A DNA stretch of 31,270 nt from a virus. The stretch is taken from IMG/VR virus record IMGVR_UViG_3300010354_000352, positions 1-31,270 of that record; one strand, given 5' to 3'. A program made the position numbers and the translations under genes. Below, piece after piece: positions 15,510-23,649 of the stretch (position 1 is its first letter; each line of letters begins with the position of its first letter). The notes beneath the pieces were generated by a model, which did no database searches, was not told the DNA's origin, and saw only the letters and a list, made by a program, of their open reading frames with translations.

Positions 15510-18224
15510 TTATCCCTTTGGTGTTGCAATTGTACGCATATCAAGAATACTTGGAAACACTGTTGGATCAGAAGAAACTAAAGCGATTTTAATCGCGAAA
15601 CTTTTAAATTTACCACCAATTGGATAAGTCGCGTTATTTTCAACATATTTAAGTTCACCATTTTCTAAACTTGGACGATATTCTATTTGTACTGGTGTAA
15701 CTTGATCCTTACTTGTGAAGTTAGTATATTTTTTCATTAACTTCCAAGATTTATTTGTAAATGGTTCAGGATCAAATCCTGAAAGGACTTTATAATAAAC
15801 GTGAACATCAGTACCAGGTGGTTTAATCATACGCAAGTAAACGCGCAAATCACCAGCATCAAATCCATCAGCAAGAACAATCTGCTTTGAAATATATTTA
15901 CTGAAAATATTACCGCCATTTCTATTTGTTTCGCCAGAAATTGAAGCCGTTGCTGTTGTGTTTCCTGAAGCGACTGGTGGTGCGGCAATTGTAATTGTTG
16001 GTGTGGTGATATAACCAAATCCAGGATTATCAATTATAATATGATCAATAGTGTTTGCTAATGGAGATCCTACTGTAGAATTTCTTACGGCATAGCCATT
16101 AGCGCCTGTACCATTACCATCTGGATCAGTAATTGTTACTGCTGCATTTGAGGTATATCCAGTACCAGAATTTGTAATAGAAATTTTACTATTTGAAATG
16201 CCTGCATTATTGATTACATTACGCATAGTAATAATACCGAGACGCTCTAGATTAATGATTGGCGACACGTCCGCGTCTGTTGTTACCATCTCTATTTGAG
16301 CATTGATACTTTGTTTAGATCCTGCACTCAACAAACGACGACGAGAAGAAGTCTTAATTGATGTGCTTAAATCGCCACCAAAACTGTATACTTTATTTGG
16401 CGAAATTGTTATGAAATCTGTGTCCATTGCGCCAGTGTTTGCAGATTTAGTCTTAATTTTATAATCAATATCTGTTGTTGAGAATGATGTTCCCGTTGAA
16501 TGCAAGAAAAGCCGATCCATCAATATCAAGTTAGTAGTCGGTGTATGTTGAAATCCAACTCTAGCGATAGTATCCTTAGTAAATGAACATTTATTAATAA
16601 CGAACATCAAGTCTTGATTTTGATATGGTGTCCACGTAGAAGCATTTTGTGAGCGGAAAAACGAACCAACATATGGTTGTTCTGAAACACGTCTTGGTGG
16701 ATTTGAGCCAAGAATATCTTGACCTAGTTCTGAAATAAACACTTCATAATCTGGAGATTCAGATTGAACAACTAAAGCATATTCAGTATCTGGAGCCAAA
16801 TATACTGGATCTGGAAAACTAAATTTTGTAAGTGTATCTGAGTCTGTGGCGTCTGGAATGTCGGAAGTTTTTACATCCTTCCACTCAACTGTCGCTACAG
16901 CAATAATTGTTTCTGTTGGAAATCCGTTTAGTGTGGTTACAATTCGACAGTTAACTGGAAACTGAACACCATCAATACCATCAACATCTGTTCCAGATTT
17001 AGGTTTTGCCTTAAAGAACAGATCAACACTGCTTACAAAAATGCCATAGTTTTGTTTTGGACTTTTTGGTACTGGAGTGAAGAATGTTTGAGCCACTGGA
17101 TCGCGACGACGTCGACGTGTTGTTGGTGGCTGTTCTCTTGGTGGTGTGACCACTTGTGTTGGTGGCGTTGCAACTGGTGGTGTAACGACAGTATTTACCA
17201 ATCCCAAGGCAGTATATTTTGCTGAAGCATACAAACCAATGTCAGAATCTTTTGCAGAAGTGCGATCAGTAATTACGAAAAGTTTTTCACCAATCGTAAA
17301 CTTAAAGTTTGGTGTTTCTGGGATATGAAAAATACCAGGAACTGTTCCAAAATCATCAACATAGGATTTACCAATTGAATATTTCGTATTTGTAGTAAAT
17401 GCGATTGTTGGTGCTACATTAAGAACAAGTTCAGTGCCATTAATCACATTGTCAATTGTACGAGCTTGACCTAAACCTGTGCCTGAAGCAATATAAACAA
17501 CGTTACCAACAATTGAACTTGAAACATTTGTTGAAGTGAAGAGCGTTCTAGTGTTGCCACTGTTTGCGCGGAAAACAATACCTGAATTATGTTCTGAACT
17601 TACGATAGTAAGTGTATTACCAGAATTTAGAGATCTGACAACTTGCGAGGCTGCAAATCGGTTGTTTGCAACAATGCTGGCTAGATTTGCAGAAAACCCA
17701 TCCCCACCAAGTTTATAAAGTATACTTGTTGCATTTCCAACCGCAACTTCACCAGAAACAGGAGAAAGAGCCAAAACAGCATTCGCATGATCCCAATGTT
17801 CAACCTTAGCAACGAAATTTCTATTAGCATATAACCCAGGCGAAGTCGCTGATGTTTGATATACAATGTCATTCGCCGCAAAATTTGTCTCAGAAAATGA
17901 ACCTGAAACTAAACTCATATTTGCAGTAATAAAATTTTCATTCAAATAAAGAATGTTATTGGCGGTTGATATGACTTTTGCGTATGCCTTTGATGTGTTA
18001 TTGATTATCCCGCCATTTTGAGAAAAATTAGAACTCGATACGTTTTGTGAAACCAAAAGTTTTGATGGTTTTTGTACAAAGTTATTTACAGCAACATCAT
18101 CAAAAAAGAAATTTACTTCTTTATCTGGTCGCAAATTTGTTCCAGTAAACAATACTTCTCTTGCGCGAATAAACGGAACAATTTGAGTAGTCGATGATGC
18201 TGTTTGTGTAGCGGTATCTGTCAT
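15510..18224 (-). CDS. Large virion structural (baseplate/fiber) protein with 'DPxAQTF' module
   Basis: The protein is 904 aa. The N-terminal segment has VPFIRAREVLFTGTNLRPD and NFFFDDVAVNNF, a motif pair found in large DUF4815-type phage proteins. Residues about 343-374 are a proline/threonine-rich stretch ending in five arginines, a likely flexible hinge. Next comes DPVAQTFF and a beta module (SSVDLFFKAKPKSG, LNGFPTETI, FSFPDPVYLAPDTEYALVVQ, QPYVGSFFRSQNASTWTPYQ, NQDLMFVINKCSF). Near residues 665-755 are two GxGY beta modules (SGTGY and PGFGY). The C-terminal end is beta-rich, ending TIATPKG. It is probably exposed on the baseplate or a fiber base. It starts 62 nt after the 224 aa gene with Shine-Dalgarno AAGG. 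Exact homologue unknown; structural role is fairly sure. Confidence 0.78.
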   Translation of the reverse strand: MTDTATQTASSTTQIVPFIRAREVLFTGTNLRPDKEVNFFFDDVAVNNFVQKPSKLLVSQNVSSSNFSQNGGIINNTSKAYAKVISTANNILYLNENFITANMSLVSGSFSETNFAANDIVYQTSATSPGLYANRNFVAKVEHWDHANAVLALSPVSGEVAVGNATSILYKLGGDGFSANLASIVANNRFAASQVVRSLNSGNTLTIVSSEHNSGIVFRANSGNTRTLFTSTNVSSSIVGNVVYIASGTGLGQARTIDNVINGTELVLNVAPTIAFTTNTKYSIGKSYVDDFGTVPGIFHIPETPNFKFTIGEKLFVITDRTSAKDSDIGLYASAKYTALGLVNTVVTPPVATPPTQVVTPPREQPPTTRRRRRDPVAQTFFTPVPKSPKQNYGIFVSSVDLFFKAKPKSGTDVDGIDGVQFPVNCRIVTTLNGFPTETIIAVATVEWKDVKTSDIPDATDSDTLTKFSFPDPVYLAPDTEYALVVQSESPDYEVFISELGQDILGSNPPRRVSEQPYVGSFFRSQNASTWTPYQNQDLMFVINKCSFTKDTIARVGFQHTPTTNLILMDRLFLHSTGTSFSTTDIDYKIKTKSANTGAMDTDFITISPNKVYSFGGDLSTSIKTSSRRRLLSAGSKQSINAQIEMVTTDADVSPIINLERLGIITMRNVINNAGISNSKISITNSGTGYTSNAAVTITDPDGNGTGANGYAVRNSTVGSPLANTIDHIIIDNPGFGYITTPTITIAAPPVASGNTTATASISGETNRNGGNIFSKYISKQIVLADGFDAGDLRVYLRMIKPPGTDVHVYYKVLSGFDPEPFTNKSWKLMKKYTNFTSKDQVTPVQIEYRPSLENGELKYVENNATYPIGGKFKSFAIKIALVSSDPTVFPSILDMRTIATPKG

Positions 18225-18286
18225 TTTATATTACCTTAAATTAAACTAAATTTGAACGATCCACGTTAAAAGTGTCGCGAATTTAA

Positions 18287-18961
18287 CTACTTACTCCTTG
18301 TTGTTGTTCTTCTAGAAGAGTCAATTCCAATAGAATTTCCCACAACCAAAGAATTGTCACCTGCATTTACGATCTGTTGCTGATCGGTTGGTCTTCCAAA
18401 AAAGTCATCAAGAGATGTGAGTGGACGCTGCCCGTCAACCGTTCTTTGTGTATTAACTGTTGAAGCAGGTTCAGAATTTAATACGCCCCAAATACTTTCT
18501 GTTGACCCATCAGCCAATACTGGAACATTTACACCAAACGTAGCAGAAAATAATCCACCAGTTAATTGCGTTGAATTGAATGGGGTAAGTGACGTTAATA
18601 ATAAATCTGTTGATGAATTTACTGGAAATATCGTTGAATTCAACACGCCTGGCTGTGTTGCTGCATTTACAAGACCATTAAATCCAAGAGCATCACCCGT
18701 TTGATTTGTTGTAGTAGGAACAAGTCTATCAGAAACAAATATGTCAGTTTCTGGATTTAATTTTAAGTAACCATCAAAACGTGCAAATTCATAAGGCTGA
18801 ACTGTGATGGCTTTGGTTGCTGTTGTTTGAGAAATAGCAGCCTCTTCTGTAAAATCCAATGTAATGGTTTTATCGTTTATTCTATAGCCACTTGTACCAG
18901 AGATTGCTGATGAGTGGATTAATTGAAGTGCTGTTTTTTCTACATACGGTCCTAATGCCAT
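18287..18961 (-). CDS. Structural protein fragment-like gene with DUF4815-associated motif
   Basis: The protein is 224 aa. Residues 28-75 contain KTITLDFTEEAAISQTTATK and VQPYEFARFDGYLKLNPETD, resembling the 'nVnPf...f.G...L.PssDxW' element that I know from the interior of large DUF4815-containing phage proteins. The rest is Ser/Thr/Asn-rich with no recognised domain, and the tail is basic (SSRRTTTRSK). The start is decided by AGGAG at 18968-18972 overlapping the amber stop of the upstream gene. The gene is in the same frame as that upstream 1026 aa gene, separated only by TAG and three codons. It is inferred to be a structural partner of the flanking 1026 and 904 aa proteins; function is otherwise unknown. 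Stop is TAG. Confidence 0.72.
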   Translation of the reverse strand: MALGPYVEKTALQLIHSSAISGTSGYRINDKTITLDFTEEAAISQTTATKAITVQPYEFARFDGYLKLNPETDIFVSDRLVPTTTNQTGDALGFNGLVNAATQPGVLNSTIFPVNSSTDLLLTSLTPFNSTQLTGGLFSATFGVNVPVLADGSTESIWGVLNSEPASTVNTQRTVDGQRPLTSLDDFFGRPTDQQQIVNAGDNSLVVGNSIGIDSSRRTTTRSK

Positions 18962-18967
18962 TTTATA

Positions 18968-18973
18968 CTCCTA
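18968..18973 (-). promoter_or_regulatory. Shine-Dalgarno TAGGAG overlapping an amber stop
   Basis: On the minus strand, the TAG stop of the 1026 aa gene is the first part of TAGGAG, 6 nt before the next ATG (TAGGAGTATAAAATG). It supports re-initiation at 18961 rather than amber readthrough. Confidence 0.75.
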
Positions 18974-21900
18974 CTCTATTGACGCCAAAAAGTCGTCATT
19001 AGTGATATCTGCGGTCAAAAAGCCATCAAATGTGTCAACAACAATACCATATTTTTCTTTTTCGCGTAAATTATCTTCGTATAGAATTGCTGTATCTGAT
19101 GCGAGAGCTTCTATTTGTGTTAATGATGTGTATATTTCTAATGCCTCAATTCTCTTCTCGAGTGTTCCTATGTCGCGCATTGTGAAGCGTTTATTTTCGA
19201 CATATTGTAGTGCAATTTCAGCAACATTTGCTGCGTAAGCAGGAGAATTGATCAGGTATAATGTCATACCATCGTCTTGATCTGCTGGTGGGATTGGATT
19301 AATCGCTGAAGTGCCTGTTCGAATTTTAAATTCTTTATCTTTTGTCAAAATAAGTTTGTCAATTCTAGGTAGATAAAATTGATATGACAATTCCATTACT
19401 TCAGATGGTTTTTGCACCTTTCCGCCAAAATAAGTTTCAGAAGGCTGACCGACGGTTCTTGTTGGTCTAAAATCAACGCAGTCACGAAGATTGTAATAAC
19501 CACCACTTTGACCATAATAAATTGGAATTGCTCCAGAAGCATATTCTGTTGCTGGGTATGAGTCTACATTAAAGTAACCAGAGGATGCGCCAGCTGAGTG
19601 GTCATAATATTTAATAAGGGCAACGATTTGACCTTTTGGTGCATTATAGCCAGGTTTTAATACAAGGCTTGCATGATCATAAAAATTATCGCGCTGACCA
19701 CCATCAAGATAATAGTGTTTTGTGATATCAATTGCATTATCAACATTTGGTGCATAATTAATATCACCAGAGTCAAAAACTTTAATTAATTGAACAACAT
19801 CTGGAACATAAAGGCTCATTGGGACGCCAGGTTCAGTTTCAATTGGACCTGCACTAGTAAACCAAACATGTCCACGCACAGCATCAATTTTAACAGAAGC
19901 GCCTATAGGTGCGCCAACTGATGTGCCATTACTTGGTGTGTCTGTTGCTGTTAGTACTGTATTTGATGTATTACCAACAACAGTTTTACGACGGCGCGCA
20001 ACAGTTTCTGTTTGCGTATCATCAACTTTTACAGTCATTAAAATATCAGCAACAATTGCTGCACTTGTACCTGTGTATATTGTTATCGATTTTTCATTAG
20101 TTTGGTAAATGCCAGAAGTTCCTGTTGTCAAGTCAACAATGCTACCATTTGAATATACTGTGGATCCAGCATTACTGCGAATAATAACCATTAAATCTGT
20201 ATTTGCTTGAGTATCAGATACAAAACTGCCTGTTCTACCAAAAGTGAACGATTCTCCCGTTGAGAGATGTCCGCCGCCATCTGATAAGGTTATTTGACCA
20301 TTGCTTGTGAAAGTTAAATTTGTTAAAACTTTTCTATGGTAATAGTCTGCGTTTGTGATCGATCCGTTTGCTAGGTAATTTTGACCTAAACGGAAAATCA
20401 TTGTATTTAAATTCGTATCAGTTAGATAAGTATTGCTTGTAGCATCTTTGCTGTCTGAATGAATATCCATTGTAGCATAAACGCTGCGTATAGTATTCCA
20501 ATTAGAATCTGCTGCTGAAGGCGCATATGCTAATGAATCTAAATCTTTAATAGCAAAATCTAAACGAGCTGTGCCACTTGGTGTTGCGGTAAATGGAGTG
20601 CTCACCGTCGCAACTTTGGTACTACCAACATAATTAATAATTTCTCGACTATCGCCAGTAGAATTAACAGTAACAGTTACATTTGTATATGCGTTATCAG
20701 TAGATGAAAAGTCTGTTGGTAAGGTAATAGTTGTTGATGTGCCACTGACTACCGTAAATGATAATGGTTGTACATTGGCGTCACAAATATATGTTTTATA
20801 AACTGTTGCTGACTCGCGATCAAAATTGCGAATTTTAGCAGTACCAATACGAGTATTTGCGTATGTTCCAAAAGAATATTTGTCAACATTTGCGCTATTA
20901 ACACAGTGCAAATCAACAGTTGGTAATGCAAAATTAAAGAAACCTTGATTACTTGATTGAACATTAGCAACGTACAAATAATTGCCATACTCAATGTTCA
21001 AATCATAATCGTTTGATGTTTGTCTATCGCGCGCTTTTCTATGAAGAATTTGTGTTGGACCAACAGTTTCAAATTCAAATCCTTTAACGTATGCTTTTCC
21101 TGGATCCAAATTGATAAAATAAGTATTACCAGTTGCGTCTTTCGTATTAGCAGATAAAGTTGCTCTAAAGTTTCTAACTGTGTAATCGCCAGATTCATCG
21201 AAAGTTCTACGAGCAAGAGTTTTTTCAAGTTCAGAATAAATTGGATATTTGACTTGTTTAGTGATTATGCCATTTTCGACGCGCAATAACTCGAAGAAAC
21301 GAGAATCATCGGTACTTGTTAATGATCTTGTTGTCAGTCTTAATGAAAACTGATAGCGATGAGCGCCAGGTGCACCTTCGTTTGAAGCGCCGAGTGCTGG
21401 ATCTAATAAAGTTGAATCTTGAGATTCATCAACAACATCAGTTTCAATTTGCAAACCGATCTTAGCCGATGGGGTTATACCGTAAGGATCTAGAGTAATT
21501 GTTTGCGGTAACACTTTAACGAAGAAACCACTGGCGTAAAATACACCTTCTTCGATACTTACTGTCGTTCCTGTCCCAACAGCACCAGTTAAAATTGTTT
21601 GAGCATAATACGTTGTAGCGCCCACAGTACGCAGCGTTTCATTATTTGTAAATGCACCGCGCATCATCTTCACCATGAGAGTTGGTGAACTTCCTGGAAC
21701 TGAGGAAGTATATGCCGCAATCACACGACCACGTTTAACCTCAGCCTGGCTATTTTGTATAACCAATTTGCCTACAAAATTATCAAGATCAATATCTTCA
21801 TTATTATAGGTTGGAAATAGTTTTACATAAGATACATTATTGTCGATGGTTAATTGACCACCAACAACTGGACTACCATCTTTGAAAATATGGTCACCAA

Positions 21901-22051
21901 ACTTCTTGATTTGATCTTGAATAATCGTTTGAAGTTGAGTTAATTCTCTTGCCTGCACCGCATATTCTGGGCGAAACAGAATTCGCACATAATTATTATC
22001 TTCATCAAAATCATCATAATAAGGTGCGCCAGTAAATGTATCGATTCCCAT
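18971..22051 (-). CDS. DUF4815-type phage baseplate/fiber structural protein
   Basis: The protein is 1026 aa. The N-terminal region carries the signature I associate with DUF4815: YYDDFDEDNNYVRILFRPEY, QARELTQLQTIIQDQI and FGDHIFKDGSPVVGG within residues 11-66. A beta domain with EEGVFYASGFFVKVLPQTITL and GPGAHRYQFSLRL-like strands follows. The middle is a long Thr/Asn-rich beta region. The later part has GHVWFTSAGPIETEPGVPMS, the NLRDCVDFRPTRTVG element and a C-terminal helical segment (MRDIGTLEKRIEALEIYTSL). Proteins of this family are virion structural components at the baseplate or proximal fiber of T4-like phages; which site cannot be told here. It starts 10 nt after gp8 with AAAGGTAT as Shine-Dalgarno and ends in TAG, in frame with the next gene. 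Confidence 0.85.
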   Translation of the reverse strand: MGIDTFTGAPYYDDFDEDNNYVRILFRPEYAVQARELTQLQTIIQDQIKKFGDHIFKDGSPVVGGQLTIDNNVSYVKLFPTYNNEDIDLDNFVGKLVIQNSQAEVKRGRVIAAYTSSVPGSSPTLMVKMMRGAFTNNETLRTVGATTYYAQTILTGAVGTGTTVSIEEGVFYASGFFVKVLPQTITLDPYGITPSAKIGLQIETDVVDESQDSTLLDPALGASNEGAPGAHRYQFSLRLTTRSLTSTDDSRFFELLRVENGIITKQVKYPIYSELEKTLARRTFDESGDYTVRNFRATLSANTKDATGNTYFINLDPGKAYVKGFEFETVGPTQILHRKARDRQTSNDYDLNIEYGNYLYVANVQSSNQGFFNFALPTVDLHCVNSANVDKYSFGTYANTRIGTAKIRNFDRESATVYKTYICDANVQPLSFTVVSGTSTTITLPTDFSSTDNAYTNVTVTVNSTGDSREIINYVGSTKVATVSTPFTATPSGTARLDFAIKDLDSLAYAPSAADSNWNTIRSVYATMDIHSDSKDATSNTYLTDTNLNTMIFRLGQNYLANGSITNADYYHRKVLTNLTFTSNGQITLSDGGGHLSTGESFTFGRTGSFVSDTQANTDLMVIIRSNAGSTVYSNGSIVDLTTGTSGIYQTNEKSITIYTGTSAAIVADILMTVKVDDTQTETVARRRKTVVGNTSNTVLTATDTPSNGTSVGAPIGASVKIDAVRGHVWFTSAGPIETEPGVPMSLYVPDVVQLIKVFDSGDINYAPNVDNAIDITKHYYLDGGQRDNFYDHASLVLKPGYNAPKGQIVALIKYYDHSAGASSGYFNVDSYPATEYASGAIPIYYGQSGGYYNLRDCVDFRPTRTVGQPSETYFGGKVQKPSEVMELSYQFYLPRIDKLILTKDKEFKIRTGTSAINPIPPADQDDGMTLYLINSPAYAANVAEIALQYVENKRFTMRDIGTLEKRIEALEIYTSLTQIEALASDTAILYEDNLREKEKYGIVVDTFDGFLTADITNDDFLASIE

Positions 22052-22061
22052 TTTTATACCT

Positions 22062-23645
22062 TTATATTTGTATAATCAAACGAATAACTTCAGATTGTTG
22101 ATCGTCTCTTACGATTGGGCTACGATTATCAATATAGAGTAATCTGCCCGTAAATGGCGAAATCTCATTATCTTCTTTTGTTATAATCGAAGTTTGAGTT
22201 GCGCTACTTTGACCAACAATTGGTTTTTCTAAATCAACAGTTCCGCGAGTATTATTTAAATGTAATGTTTTTGTATCGTAATCCCAATGAACGACTGTAC
22301 CAGTAAACGTTGCATTCACAATGTTTGAACCTTGGTAAACCGTTTCATCTAAAGCATATTTATTGCCCGAAGAAGGAGCGACAAGATTTAGACGAGTTGT
22401 TGTAGAATAGACTGAATCGTTTGCAAATGCTGTTGTTGTTGGATACAGTCTTGGATTTAATAAAAGACCGATTTGTCTATAATCTAATTTTTCATCGCCC
22501 GATATTGTTGGGATTTTACCACCCTCATCTGCATCTAACTCTACTGCAATCATTACATGAGAAGCCCCAAGTTCGTGTATTGGACTTGAGCCATGACCAT
22601 TTACTGGAGCAATTTGAACATCAAATTCAGCATTGGCACCTGTGGTTCCTGTATCTTGAATAGTGACGTTTGCGTATGAGTAGCCTTCTCCGCCATCAAG
22701 AATATTCAATCCAGTAAATGTACCGTCTTCAATTTTAGCGGTTATGATAGCGCCAGTACCGTCGCCCTCAATACTTACGATAGAGGCTGAGTTACTATTT
22801 CCGCTAGAAATATAACCATCTCCACCATTCAAAATTTCAATAATGTCAATAGATCCCGCTCCTGCAGTTCTTGCCACTAAAGTATCTGTGGTGACGGGCA
22901 TCCATTCTGAACTCATAAATTTGAGTTTTTTGTTAGAAGATATCGTGTACAAATACTTCCATTTATATCCATCGCCCATTTCAATATATGGGTTTTCAGG
23001 AAGCTGACCCGCAACCGTAATTTCTGGCATAATTGTTGAATTTGCGCCTTCATTATTATAAAGGCATTTGAATACTTGATCTTTCGTGTTACGAACATAG
23101 AATTTTTGCGCATAATGTGGAGAATTATTCACCACCGAGTATGCAACATTTGAATTGATGGAAGAGGTACTAAATCTACTATTTACCGTCAAATATGTGT
23201 TATTTGCAATATTAAGGACTTCACGAGTAACGCCATTAATTCGAATGATTCCGCCATTTGATGTATTGGTACTAAATTGTGTATTATTACCATTTACGAC
23301 AATTGAATTCGCTGCGACATTAACAGTTCCTTGCATTGGTGTAATAGACAATGTGGTAAATAAATCAACACTATCGCTATACGCATCGTATGGCGTATCA
23401 TTAACCCAATCTTCTCTAGGCACAACAATTTGCAAGTCAGAAGCAATAATTTTTTTCATCGCAATCATATCGCGATAAACTTGATTGATATAATTGGTAG
23501 TTTCTTCTGGACTTTGAACTTTATTTCCAGCCCAAGAAACTGGTCGACCTATTGTGATATATGTATTTGCTGTTGACGTTGCAAATATGCCGTCAAATTT
23601 ATCGACCAACGTTGCATTGAAATTTTTTAAAATTTTGCTACTCAT
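22062..23645 (-). CDS. gp8: Baseplate wedge subunit gp8
   Basis: The protein is 527 aa; T4 gp8 is shorter (about 334 aa). T4-like landmarks are in order: N-terminal NFNATLVDKFDGIF and YITIGRPVSWAG; IVVPREDWVNDTPYDAYSDS (compare T4 VPRRDW); FYVRNTKDQVFKCLYNN; GDGYKWKYLYTI near residues 224-235; EWMPV; and the C-terminal LLYIDNRSPIVRDDQQSEVI followed by RLIIQI (compare T4 ENRPPI...DQTEEI). The extra length includes a block around residues 270-345 with two GxGY beta modules (GGDGY and GGEGY), apparently inserted. gp8 forms a dimer in each baseplate wedge in T4. It starts 4 nt after the gp7-like gene, so translational coupling is likely. T4 comparison is from memory, but the motif series is convincing. 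Confidence 0.92.
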   Translation of the reverse strand: MSSKILKNFNATLVDKFDGIFATSTANTYITIGRPVSWAGNKVQSPEETTNYINQVYRDMIAMKKIIASDLQIVVPREDWVNDTPYDAYSDSVDLFTTLSITPMQGTVNVAANSIVVNGNNTQFSTNTSNGGIIRINGVTREVLNIANNTYLTVNSRFSTSSINSNVAYSVVNNSPHYAQKFYVRNTKDQVFKCLYNNEGANSTIMPEITVAGQLPENPYIEMGDGYKWKYLYTISSNKKLKFMSSEWMPVTTDTLVARTAGAGSIDIIEILNGGDGYISSGNSNSASIVSIEGDGTGAIITAKIEDGTFTGLNILDGGEGYSYANVTIQDTGTTGANAEFDVQIAPVNGHGSSPIHELGASHVMIAVELDADEGGKIPTISGDEKLDYRQIGLLLNPRLYPTTTAFANDSVYSTTTRLNLVAPSSGNKYALDETVYQGSNIVNATFTGTVVHWDYDTKTLHLNNTRGTVDLEKPIVGQSSATQTSIITKEDNEISPFTGRLLYIDNRSPIVRDDQQSEVIRLIIQI

Positions 23646-23649
23646 TTAG

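Noticed and set aside
15509-15544. Upstream start for the small coiled-coil gene giving 87 aa
   Set aside because: It would overlap the 904 aa gene; the internal ATG at 15508 has a good AAGGGA site and lies right after the upstream stop.
18225-18286. Terminator or promoter in the 62-nt gap before the 904 aa gene
   Set aside because: There is only a weak AT-rich inverted repeat (GTTAAA/TTTAAC) without a T-run, and no AATAAATA-like octamer; I see nothing supportable besides the ribosome site.
18971-18973. Genome-wide recoding of TAG as a sense codon
   Set aside because: TAG also ends gp25 at the expected family length and the 224 aa gene, and no gene here has an internal TAG in a conserved region, so the standard code is adequate.
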